This document shows, in pieces, positions 24,021 to 34,862 of a DNA stretch of 64,000 nt; position 1 is the first letter of the stretch, and every line of letters begins with the position of its first letter. The stretch comes from Bradysia coprophila (lineage: Eukaryota > Arthropoda > Insecta > Diptera > Sciaridae). The translations under genes and the position numbers were made by a program. The notes beneath the pieces are model-generated. The model was not told the origin of the DNA. It ran no database searches and was given only the letters and a program-made list of their open reading frames with translations. The stretch spans positions 17,826,001-17,890,000 of the forward strand of contig NW_023503493.1 of the NCBI RefSeq assembly GCF_014529535.1, read 5' to 3'.

Positions 24021-26824
24021 TTTCTTATGGCTTTACGGAACGGTTAAACAGTTCGAACTTGTTCAATGGATTTGCTGAGACTGATTCGCTGAGCTTTCAG
24101 TTACAACGAGCAAACCCTCCCATGTAAATTGAAACCGTTTTGTTGGATAAGGAAATGTTTAGTTGATTAGCATGCATAACTCTAATCATCAGACATCTGC
24201 TGGGAATTGATCTTAAAAAGTGTTCGAACTGTAGAAAACGATAGCAGAAGACTCGAACGAGTGTATGTTTTCCGAACAATATTTGAAAAAAAAAAAATGA
24301 GTCTCAATCAGTCAGGTAATTCAGATGATTTTTTAGATGAAACCCGGACGGCTGGTTGTCACCAGGTAATTGATTTCTCCTTGTGGCATTATATTGTGTC
24401 ACATTGTATTGCATCCTCCTTACATGTATTTACAAATTACGCAAAATTTAGTAGATAGTCCAGTCACTTAGTCCGGCGACGGTGATTGTTGTTAGTCATA
24501 AGTTTAACACATATCGGATGGCGGTCCGGCGCTGTTCAATACATCGTTACAATGTGCACACAAAGTATCAACGTATTCAACAAGGAGGGCAAAAAGGGGG
24601 ATCCAAGTGGGTCATTCCACTGTTAGTGATTCAACGTTCAAGCTCTTCCGGAAAGACCACAGGGTCGTATTCAAATGTGCAAGATCAAGGTCAAGGTTAG
24701 TCTCTGAGCTCCTGCTTAGAGTAACTTACGCTTATTGTGTTCATTTGAATTTTTAATTTTGTATTCCACACACCAAATGAGGAGTAATAAAAAAAAATAT
24801 TTAAAAAAAATGTGAAGAACAACTTGTTCATAATAATTGATAGAACAAATCGACATCCATTTCATGCGAGTCTAATCGTCGACCTATGCGCAGACTATGC
24901 TTAAAAACGAGAGTTAAATGACCGCAGTTTGATGCCGACAACAAAAAATGATAACAAAAACGTTTTTTTTTAATATGAAGAGAATAGCGTTTTCGTACAC
25001 ACCCCCAATGTTACAAGTGTGGCTGGGTGGGTCATGTAAAAAAAATCAAAAATCAGCTATAATCAGTATGTTGATAGAACCCAACTAGGCTTAGTGTAAA
25101 CACTGTTGAGGCAAGTTTGCATTATACGGATGAAGGTTTTAAATTAGTTTGAAAGCATAGTTGTCGCAATTGATGCACAGTAGGAAAGATCCATTCGCTG
25201 CTCCGTTCGACGAATATTTGGTGATAGCTTACGGTTTGTCGAAAATGTATGGCATGCCATCCTTTTTTATTTTATAAAGATGTCCTGTAATCTCAGATTT
25301 TCGCAACGCATTTGGTCCGCACGGAATGAGTTTTTCGTAAAGTGAGAACGATGTTGACCTTATACCACCAAGTACTGAATGTATGATCATTGAAATTCTG
25401 TGAGACACTAAGCTGATTTCAAAAATGCCATCTCCCGGTTGCTATCAATACAAAAAACGCTCAATTTTTCAATCAGATTTTTTCCTTATGCTGGATTTGT
25501 CGAGTAGATTTGTTTTCGAGAAGTACAATGTTTAAGTCACTACAAAGGTACTAATGTGCGGTATTATTGGAGTGGTGAATGAATCTGCATCTGAGTGTGG
25601 ATTTTCAAGTTGTTAACATTGAAACACTCTTCATACTCGAATCAACTCCTAAAGGAACATTCACCTCGTGAGTTGTAGCCAAAGTTTATCAGATTACAGA
25701 GATCTTCCGAAGTTATTCTCGTGTCGTGCTCGTTCGTATTCATATACAAAACTCAATTTACCCGTTTTAGTTAGTTTATTTTTCCCGTTTTATGTTGAAT
25801 TACAAAAATACATTTTAATGAACAAAAATTGTACGCTAATTTTCAATTGGATTTAAATTTACTAAGATTCAGCAATCAGCTTTGAATGTAATTCCATTAG
25901 ACCCTGAAAGTAAATTTGTTGTTAGTATCGTAGTTGCTAAAATAGAAAACAAGAGGAACGAAATCGATGTAACGTTTAAAAAGAAACTTTAAAAAGCTAT
26001 TAATCGAAATTTTCTTAAGTAAAACAGACTAACGAAATTATATTCCACAAATTCTAATTCTGCACTTGTAAGACGTATTCTCAATGGTAACTATCTGATT
26101 AGAAAGATATTATGCGAAAACTTAAATGTAATTGCACTGCATCGACCTTCTGTATATATTCACAAAAGACAATGAAAATCTGAAGGACACACCGAGCCCA
26201 ATTTTCCCGTGGATTCGAGTGCAGGACACGTTGAACAGAATTTTTGCAGTGTCGAAATACTTTTCCCACATTCATGCTATGATATTCCCCACATTCGATT
26301 AAATCTACAGAAATTGTTAGCGCTACACCAAACGAAATATGATACTGCATTCCGTATTTTTCGTGATTTGTTGAAGATTTGTTTCAGTGTTTATTATATA
26401 CTTGGCTTGCAATATGGCATGGATCTTGTTGACGTTTTCATCACTGGTCAGCAAACATGGCGCTGTTGTAGTTTTCAGGGTAGAACTTCACGAAACAACC
26501 GTATTCAGCTATGAGAACAAGGATGGTGCTTTGGTAGTTTTCAGTGTAAATTAGTACGTCGGCCCATGCCGTATCACTCACAACAATACTCGTCTGTGAA
26601 ATTTATTGATATTGACCCATGTAACTATGCTTTTTACATTTTACTTTATGATTTATGAATGGCAATGCACTCTTACGATTTTGAAATGTGAGGAAATCTA
26701 CGATGAAAATGCAGTAAAAACCTTTGTGAAAGAAGTTGTGGGTGAGAATTGTATTATAACCTTCACACGTATGTTGATTCATTGTCGAATGGTGAATTAA
26801 TTAAACTACTTCATCCTATATTCA
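24021..26824. other. Intergenic stretch upstream of the receptor gene
   Basis: No gene could be assigned. Frames at 24298-24350 (MSLNQSGNSDDF) and about 24520-24740 stay open in more than one frame and might be exons of an unknown plus-strand gene, but show no known motif. The frame at 26606-26800 (64 codons, four cysteines) is likewise unassigned. The receptor's promoter should lie just above 24020. Confidence 0.4.
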
Positions 26825-27176
26825 TGTAACGTACATTACGTCCGACGACATTGAAGATTTTTATTTTGACGAGTAAAAATTTGGAACCTCGTTACATACG
26901 GTGCTTTTCGCGCTTCTGGTCGGTAAATGGGAAAAATGTACTCAAAAATTGAATTTACCGACCAGAAGCCGTAATAGGACATTACATCCGAGGTTCCAAA
27001 TTTTTATTTTGACGAGTGGAGACGTTGTGGCCCGACCCGAAGGGGAGGTCTGTATTTCCAATCGTCAAAATAAAAATTTCGAACTTGGTACTAACGTGCT
27101 TTACGTGCTTGTGGTCGGTAAATGCGAAAAATTTACTCGAAAAAATGAATTTACCGACCAGAAGCACGTAAAATGA
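26825..27176. mobile_element. Compound palindromic element with ggtcggtaaat hairpins
   Basis: Two hairpins, at about 26911-26970 and 27105-27172, each pair cttctggtcggtaaat-type arms with atttaccgaccagaag. Between them, gaggttccaaatttttattt (about 26990) is the inverse of aaataaaaatttcgaacttg (about 27065). The whole unit looks like a MITE that carries smaller foldbacks. Confidence 0.75.
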
Positions 27177-27711
27177 ATTAAGTGATGCCTGTCTTTCTAC
27201 TCAATTCCTATATTTGTAATACTTGTTGAATTGACTCTACTGTTAACAATCTCGGAATGATTCTTAATTCTCTTCGTTTAAATCTACGACTAATGAAATT
27301 AATTTATATTACCAATTACCAGATGCGTAATTTTAATAAAAATGGCGTAAATGTTGTCGATCCAGTGTAAAAGATTTTTTTTCTATCGCCTGTGCTCCAA
27401 AAATGGCTCATTCAAATCAATAAGTTTGTGGTGGACAGCACTCAGACCCTAAATCAATTCGAATTGATTTTATTGCAGAATATTTAAAATAAAACGTATA
27501 CACCGCCACCACCAATTTAATGCTAATTTATTTGAGAAATTAAGTTTGAGAGTTAGCGAGCGACTGTAAGAGTTATTTCGCCTTAACCGATAATGTTCGG
27601 GCGAAAAAGAAAACTTTACCAAGAAGACTCATTGGTTGCGAACGTAGAACATAGCACTGCACCATACACAGAACAGAAAGAGTAAACGATACGAAAACAA
27701 GACAAACAACA
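27177..27711. other. 3' flank of the deaminase gene; no gene seen
   Basis: AT-rich sequence with no long open frame. It should contain the deaminase 3' UTR on the minus strand. Confidence 0.5.
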
Positions 27712-28840
27712 TCATAATCTACGGTTTCTTGTTTCTTCACAAACCTTGAAATATTTGACGGTCTTGACTTTCAATTCCAATGTCGCGTCCTCGTCACAGA
27801 TCATGAGAGTGTTGGCGTGTTGTTGAAAAGCGCTCACAGTCCACATATGATTCACACCCTCTTCAATAGCTTTGTACAGAGCGAACGCCTTATGGGCACC
27901 AGTGATCAATATCATCACCTGTTTTGTGGATGAAAGAACGGAAGATAATGAATGCGTTCATGAAAACCGATATCGAAATAAAAAAATTACTTCTTTTGAA
28001 TCCATGACGGTGCCAACTCCTGCGAATAGTTGAATAGTTTTATGTGAAACCGTCACGCATAGTAATGAGTGAATAAATCAATACAAACCGACAGTTAACG
28101 CTTCCTTCGGCACTTTGCTCATGTCGTTTCCAAAAAATCTAGCATTTGCTTCTAGTGTATCTTGAGCCAATGTCTTTACTCGTGTACGTGATACCAGTGA
28201 TGAACCAGGTTCATTAAACGCAATATGACCATCGGGACCAATGCCTTTGGAGGTAGATTGTTGAGCTCATTAGAAAGTAAGACCAATTATTGGAATGTCA
28301 ATTTGTACCTCCGATGAATAACTCAATGCCACCAACATCCTTAATTTTTTGCTCGAATGATGAACATTCTGCAGACAGGTCTGGCGCATTGCCGTCGAGA
28401 ATGTTAACATTTTCTGGCAGTATGTCAATGTGCTTGAAAAAATTTTCCCACATAAAGTAATGGTAACTCTCTGGATGGTTTCTCGGCAACCCTTTAAGGC
28501 AAGAATTCATTATCTTTCATTATCTACCAACGCTGCCAATTAAAATTGACTTACCCACATATTCGTCCATGTTGAACGTTTTTACGTACTTGAAAGAAAC
28601 GTTACCGGCATTGTAATACTCGATTAATTTACGGTACATCCCTAAGGGAGTGGATCCAGTCGGTAGTCCGAGTACAAAGTATCTATGAAATTCAAAATTA
28701 ATTAAATCCGTAAAGTGTGATCAATATTTTATCGTTCAATACCGGCCGGGACCTGGTTGGAAGTCGCGAATACGCTTCATGACGTATTTGGCTGACCATT
28801 CGCCGACATTTGCACATGTATCTAATATAACTAAACGCAT
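27712..28840 (-). CDS. Gnpda1: Glucosamine-6-phosphate deaminase/isomerase
   Basis: Six exons join in phase: 28840-28743, 28682-28555, 28491-28309, 28244-28089, 28019-27991 and 27918-27712, giving 266 residues. It starts MRLVILDT and has [21 protein letters not shown] (D72) and [14 protein letters not shown]141, H143 and E148 fall at the same numbers as the catalytic residues of bacterial NagB. It is cytosolic and converts glucosamine-6-phosphate to fructose-6-phosphate plus ammonia, the exit from amino-sugar metabolism. After VKTVKYFK the frame runs on for about ten residues ([10 protein letters not shown]) to a stop. Animal family members usually continue GLM-like there, so a further exon may be used; gtttgt at that point could be a donor. 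An acceptor just before the ATG (ttttccag) points to an intron in the 5' UTR. Confidence 0.95.
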
Positions 28841-29558
28841 TTTGTCTGGAAAATTAAAACAAAATATTAATTTAGACAACCTTCGAGAGAGAAGACACCA
28901 GGAAATCGCAAAATACCCATGACTTTCAGTCAAGGGAATTAGGTGAGAAACTGAGTGCAACAGCACAGCGATAACTTTTCCTTTAACTTTCACAAAATTT
29001 ACCTTGAGTCGTCTAAGATGCTTACTGTTTAAAGAATTACTCAGAACTGATTTGTTCAGAACGTTCAAAGTAAGAAAGATCCTTTCTTTATCCATATGCA
29101 TCGATAAATATACGATGTCTTCCACGTTATATGATGACAAATTAAATTTTTAAACTTTACGCTGTGCTTCCAGTTGTCGGAGATTGAAACTCATTCGTTC
29201 GCTTGTAAGAATTTATGGTAATTCTGCTCTCGGAAACCTTAAGTTAGACTTACGTCCGCTCGAAAAATTTGAAATGAGAAAGGGTCATAGACAGGGTCAT
29301 AGATGAAATCCTATCTAAGATTAAATCTCGATTATAGATTTAAAAAAAGATGATTCGTACGGTACTGTTTAAATTTCCATTTATCACAATGGGAAAGAAT
29401 GAGACACACGAATATTATTTCTACTGACATCGGCAAACATGCATACATCTTTACGAAAATAGCTCTCTTCGCATCGGTCTGTTATCTTAACCCGTTACAG
29501 GCATATGACCGGTAGGACCAATAATAATTTTGTCAAGACTTGGTTGTGAGATTAGGTT
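28841..29558. other. Upstream region of the deaminase gene
   Basis: The minus-strand frame stays open to 29140 upstream of the deaminase ATG, but it crosses a clear splice acceptor (ttttccag) five bases before the ATG. It is therefore taken as 5' UTR intron or leader, not coding. No promoter motif stands out. Confidence 0.5.
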
Positions 29559-30005
29559 GGCTATGATGATGTAAAATCAAAGAAGAATTGAAATTGAAAT
29601 TGAATTGAAAGAGAAAAACGCTAGAAGCGTGCTTCATTTGGCTTTAAGGCGAATCTGCTCAAAATTTCAAATCGTTAAACATGCTACATGCGACCTACAC
29701 TAATGTGATGAATTCGTTCAAGCAACTTCATGCCGGTTAGTCTTTCATTTTACGTCATGTCATTTTCATATATCAATCAAAACAAGTTTCAATTTTTGAC
29801 GATCGTGTTAGAATTTCACGAGAAAGTAATTTTGCGAATTAGAATGTTAATGTAATTGGAATCGCATCCAATTTATGGTAATTTGTATACGTGACTTTTC
29901 ATGTTATCTAGTTTTAGCTTAAAGAGAATTTTAATGTTGTTCTAGCTGAAGATGGATCACACAACAACATCCGAAATTCTTCTTTGATTTTACATCATCA
30001 TAGCC
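29559..30005. mobile_element. 447-bp MITE with perfect 31-bp inverted ends
   Basis: The left end, ggctatgatgatgtaaaatc and on to 29589, is repeated exactly in reverse complement at 29975-30005. The inside is AT-rich without an open frame. No clear target duplication is seen beside the ends. Confidence 0.85.
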
Positions 30006-30330
30006 CATAGCCACAGCATTATTATCTGGTCTATTACTTCTATCGATCAAAGTATTTTTAATTTGTCGATTTAAAATCTTGTACTTCAATTTTTTTAAAC
30101 ATGCATTTTACTCTATAAATGACCATATTACCCTGAGATTGTCATTTTTTATTGTCGCCGTTATCGATAACAAATGTCCAAATGTGACAGGTTAACAAAA
30201 TCGAATCTGATCTCATGATTGTTAACCCTATTCATGAAATAGGCATCCCCAAAATATTTCTTTTCGCAACAGTGACGAAAAGTAGGACTTTCCGTTGTCT
30301 ACACGATGTGTATTGTCACACTCGGCCTAC

Positions 30331-30400
30331 GGCCTCGAGTGACAATCTTCACATCTAGTGCCTAAAAAAGCATTTATCACTCGGTTGTATAAATAACTAT
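30331..30400. repeat. Dispersed cacatctagtgcctaaa repeat, copy 1
   Basis: gtgacaatcttcacatctag-tgcctaaaaaagcattta, followed by cactcggttgtataaata, recurs at 55727-55790 and at 56069-56135 with small changes. The direction is the same in all three. It is part of an unclassified dispersed family. Confidence 0.75.
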
Positions 30401-32877
30401 TTCAATCTCGTTTCTCAACTTGCTTCAACAAAATGAATCGCGCGATTTCAATTGGAATTCATCCAAAAATTGATTTGTCAAAAATAACGTCAGCATAATC
30501 AATATTTATTAATGCTGACAAAACAATACCGACGAGAAGATAAGATTTGTAGGTAGATATTTATTTAAATTGAATTTTATGCTCATTGCTTATTTAATGA
30601 TTTAGAGAATGTTGGAAGCGAGAATCAACAGAAACTATCTTCATTGAAGAAGTAATTCAAATATATTTTTAGACTTTGTTTTCAATTTCTTTATCAAATT
30701 GACTCAACTGATGAATGGGGCATATAAATCGGGACATAGTAACCTTTTCGACCTTTCCGACGAGAATCCGATATTATTTCAATTGAGTATCTTGTCGCTG
30801 AAAATTTGGCTGGGTAGAGACCGAAATATGAAACACCAAATTTTGCGATGACGTTGCAATATAGGCAGCCTGTTTATCTCGTTTTTTTAATTATTTTTAT
30901 TATGCCTTCTCAAGTATCAAACCACTTTAGATTATGTCGATGTGTGTGACCTTTTATATCGGCCCATTGGGGAGAAACAAACAAAAATTTCCTATGCTCA
31001 TTCACAAATTGAAAAAATCGAATCGAAAGACGGTGCCAGTGCATTCAATATCTCATAGACTTTTGAAGATCGCAACAAACATATCAATGAAATACGACCA
31101 TCATATATAATAACAGTCAAGTACTGAGTTCACTTATCTCATGTAAATGTAGAATAAATACATCAAATGAAAAAAAAATATTCCGAAAATGTTATCTGAG
31201 AACACCCATAATAAATTGCTTCACAATAACAATTCTTCTGAAACTTATCGAACCACCAGTTGTACATACAAGTTCAATAACGAGCCAAAATAAAACCGGC
31301 TTTTAGTCGTCGTTTTATTAATGAAATGAAATTCAAATTTACCGAAAAAACAGTATCAATGACTCGGATCCATATATTGAATAGAACACTCTAACAAAAA
31401 GATATGAGGTAAATGAACTGAATTGTTTGAATATGAGTAGCATATGGACTCCATTAGATTATCGTAGCCTTGTCCTTAGCCTTTAAATATAAGATCTCAC
31501 CAAGGTCAAAATGTTGACTTAGTTTGTTCACATAAAAGGAGCTAAAACAAACACAACCACTGAGATGTATAATATGAATAAATTTTACCTAAATTCTGCT
31601 GTTATCTGCTGGTTGGGTAGTTTTATTTTCTCACATAAACGTAATCTTACACTTAAAACAATAAATCGATCGAAATGGGGATTAAGTGGATACTCTAGTG
31701 TGTACTGATAAAATGTAATCAACTTGGTAAACTGACGTTTTCGTTGCAATTGAATCCACTATCAGACACTTTGTGAACGGGCCAAACGTCAAATACTCCT
31801 CTCTCCTCTACTCATTCATAAAAAGTGTGAGCAAATCGATTCCAATCTTCGAACTAAAAAAGAGGGAAATTTTCGAATTTATACAGAATTTATACAGATG
31901 ATGAGCCCAGAATCACGAGAGAAAGTGCTGAAGAGGAATGTTGCACAAACGAGCCTAACTTTTAGTTTGTTTATAGTGGCTATCAATACGAAAAAACTGG
32001 TTGAACAATTGATTTCTTAAGAGTACAAAAAAAGGTAGAAGTCTAACAATACTTTCCATTTTTCTTAGATCAAGACCATAATATGTTATTTACTGCTCAA
32101 AATAGCAACAAAGCTCAGAGTCACGTAAGTTCCTAATTTAGCCTTTAGCATTGAGATCTCCTTTTTTCATTTAAGAGTAATATCGCCAAAACTTGAACCA
32201 ATTCGGCTATCCACGCAAACTATTACTAGTTGAATCGTCTTTCAATTCTGAGAAATTAGTATCTTTTACTTTTTTGGTTTGTTTCCCATTTTCGGAGTTT
32301 TCGTGTGATAGATAGCTCGAGATAAACATGTTTCTAAAAGTTTAAATGTTGTAGGAATGTATAGGCCTCTGGCAGACTTTCATAAAGAGTATAGGCATCG
32401 GTAAAGGCAGCCACCAGTTCTGGACTTATGACTTAAAATATGGTCTTCAAACGGGATGGGACGATGTAAATGAAATAAACAAGATCAAAATTACATGTTT
32501 GGCACAAAATTGTCCTGAACCCGTACGATCACGGGCCTTGAAAATGTTGCTTTCCTCCTACTTCGTAGTACGTGGAAAACCTCATTTATTGACCTTATTG
32601 ACTAATACGGGCTTATTGTGAAGCGGTATCGGATATCCGTGTGCCAACCTATAAACCGTGTCTACCAAGTGGCAGAAAGAGCTTTTCAGAGTACTTTCAG
32701 GGTCTAGAAACAGGGAAATTTTATGCTGTTCCGTTTGTATCATAAGGCCATTCCCACGGTGAGCTTCAAAAAAGTTTAAATAAAAAAGTTCTTCCATATT
32801 CCAGTTGACTGATCAAAAGTGTTTGTGAGGCAGAGACAAAACTTTTTCGTTCTGGCACTGTTAATAGTACATTTTCT
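30401..32877. other. Long AT-rich intergenic stretch; no gene seen
   Basis: I find no exon with family resemblance and no convincing repeat structure. The short frames at 32582-32797 and 32776-32979 have no signature, and the second overlaps the palindrome at 32876. Confidence 0.5.
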
Positions 32878-32959
32878 ACCTTGGTGTATATTTCGAGAAT
32901 AACTTCGTATGTACAATTGTACATAAGAAGTGATTCGAGAAATATACACCAAGGTAGAA
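32876..32959. repeat. Perfectly centred 80-bp palindrome
   Basis: ctaccttggtgtatatttcg on the left is mirrored by cgagaaatatacaccaaggt on the right, with few mismatches. The centre is gtacaattgtac at about 32912. It lies just left of the inverted-repeat element at 32968. Confidence 0.85.
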
Positions 32960-32967
32960 CAATGTTT

Positions 32968-33453
32968 TATCTCCTGCAAGCTGATATTTCATACATTAGC
33001 GAAATAACCACAAAAATTTGGATTTAAAATTAATTAATTAAGCATGTTGTTTTAAAACGCATTCACAACAAAAAAAAAAAACATACAGAGAATCCTTTAT
33101 TTACTCACACACATATACTATCCACCTCAACATTTCGTTCAAATCACATCATTCCGACTACTCTGATTATTTGATCGATGTAGAAGTGACGAACGAACCA
33201 CTACCGACACCAATTGCATCGCGTTATGTGACTCGTTGGAGTAGTGGTCAGCATATTTGGTTGATATGCTGCTGGTCCCGTGTTCGCTTCCGCCGTTCGG
33301 CGATTTTTTTTTTTCAGTAGATGGAAAGTAAATTTACCCTAGGTGGATTATGTGTGAATTATCCAATCGTATAGGCTGTGGTTATGATTGTGTGTTTTTG
33401 TGTTTATATGCAGAAACGCGTAATGTATGAAATATCAGCTTGCAGGAGATAAA
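32968..33453. mobile_element. Inverted-repeat element with tatctcctgcaagctg ends
   Basis: tttatctcctgcaagctgat on the left and atcagcttgcaggagataaa on the right are inverse copies that extend to about 33 bp (through atttcatacatta). The inside holds a poly(A)-rich segment, a tRNA-like segment at 33228-33302 and T runs. No transposase is seen. Confidence 0.75.
33228..33302 (+). ncRNA. tRNA-like (possible SINE head) segment
   Basis: tggagtagtgg matches a pol III A box. The hairpin cagcatat/atatgctg stands where an anticodon arm would be, and gtgttcgcttcc approximates a B box, followed by a long T run. The T stem does not pair well, so this is not a working tRNA. It may be a tRNA-derived SINE head captured by the surrounding element. 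Confidence 0.35.
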
Positions 33454-33645
33454 TGTACATTTTAAAAATAATCATGTTGTCCATCGATTAAAAATAAAGA
33501 GACGCTCGTAGGCAACAATATTTTTTCACCATTTACTGGAAAATTTTTAAAAATGTGTGGAGATGACTCGTTTTTGACAATTATTTTTAATTTTACCCCA
33601 CAAACACTTTTGCACAGTCAAAGTGAATATGCAAGATCTCTTTTA

Positions 33646-34862
33646 TTTACAGTTTGTTCAAAAATGAAATGCACAGTTTTTAGTATTTCGAGACATTTCA
33701 AAATTGCAATCTGTCAGATAGTAAAGGATGCGTTTAATTACCCGGCGCATTAAAAGATTTGAAATTTGAATGATTTTTTCCACAGCTACATATTTTTGCA
33801 TGTTAAGTTTCTTACAATTTTTGCAGATAGCATTTTAATAGTAGGAAACTTAGATTTCGTAGGAAGAATTCGCGGACGGAAAAATGTAAATTTATTTTGA
33901 GTCTGAGTATTGTTCTACATCTATGATTTCTCTTAGATCGTGTTTCTATTCAAACAAATCGATGGTCTTTGAATACTCAAATCTGTAGAAAGACCGTCTG
34001 CTTCATACATTTAGCAAATTTTTTACAAGAAGTTTTATCAGCACTTGAAGTGACGATATTGGAAACACGAATAAGCATCAGGGAAAAAAATTTGTCAACA
34101 ATTATTTTCTACAAATATGTAAATATTTGGCACAAATATGTAAATATTTGTAACAAATAAATTCGCAATTTATTTGTGACAAATATATAAAATATAAAAT
34201 AATTTTAAATATTTGTGACAAATAAATTCCAAATTTATTGTGACAAATATTTAAATTATTTGTGACACATATTTTATAAATTTGCAACAAATATTTAAAT
34301 TATTTATTAGAAATAAATTCAAAATTATTTGTCATAAATATTTAAAAAAAATTGTGACAAATAATAATATTTGTCACAAATAATTTTGAATTTATTTCTC
34401 ATAATTATTTGAAATATTTGTGACAAATATTTAAATATTCGAACCAAATTTTCAACATTAAATTTGCTTCGAATAATTGAATTTTTTTCCGTGATGATTT
34501 TTTGCTGCTAATTGAAGTTGAACAGTTAGCCGCTGTACAACACCATCGATTTCTTTGAATAAAGACACGATCTAAGAGAAATCATAGATGTAGAACAATA
34601 CTCAGACTAAAAATAAATTTACATTTTTCCGTTCGCAAATTCTTCTGACGAAATCTAAGTTTCCTACTATTAAAATGCTATTTGCAAAAAATGTAAGAAA
34701 CTTAACATGCATAAATCTGTAGCTGTGGAAAAAACCATTCAAATTTCAAATCTGTTAATGCGCCGGTTAATTAAACGCATCCTTTACTATCTGACAGATT
34801 GAAATTTTGAAATATCTCGAAATACTAAAAACTGTGCATTTCATTTTTGAACAAACTGTAAA
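33646..34862. mobile_element. Large foldback element with arms of about 315 bp
   Basis: The left arm starts tttacagtttgttcaaaaat and runs to about 33966. It returns inverted from about 34545 to 34862 with scattered differences (gatctaagagaaatcataga and its complement are landmarks). The loop at about 34105-34440 consists of degenerate repeats of aaatatttgtgacaaataaa. No coding frame is conserved in both arms. It is a foldback-type or long-inverted-repeat DNA element. Confidence 0.9.
34105..34440. repeat. Degenerate tttgtgacaaata array inside the foldback
   Basis: About a dozen spaced copies of the self-complementary core tttgtgacaaa, or variants of it, separated by taaattc or ttta. Because the unit is itself palindromic, the array can fold in many registers. 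Confidence 0.8.

Noticed and set aside
28841-29140. Long in-frame N-terminal extension of the deaminase (about 100 codons)
   Set aside because: It crosses a good splice acceptor just before the ATG, has no family similarity, and the normal family start MRLVILDT is present at 28840.
32904-32940. ataacttcgtat equals 12 of the 13 bases of a loxP arm
   Set aside because: The opposite arm (acataagaagtgat) is not the loxP inverse and the spacer differs. The match is part of a natural palindrome.
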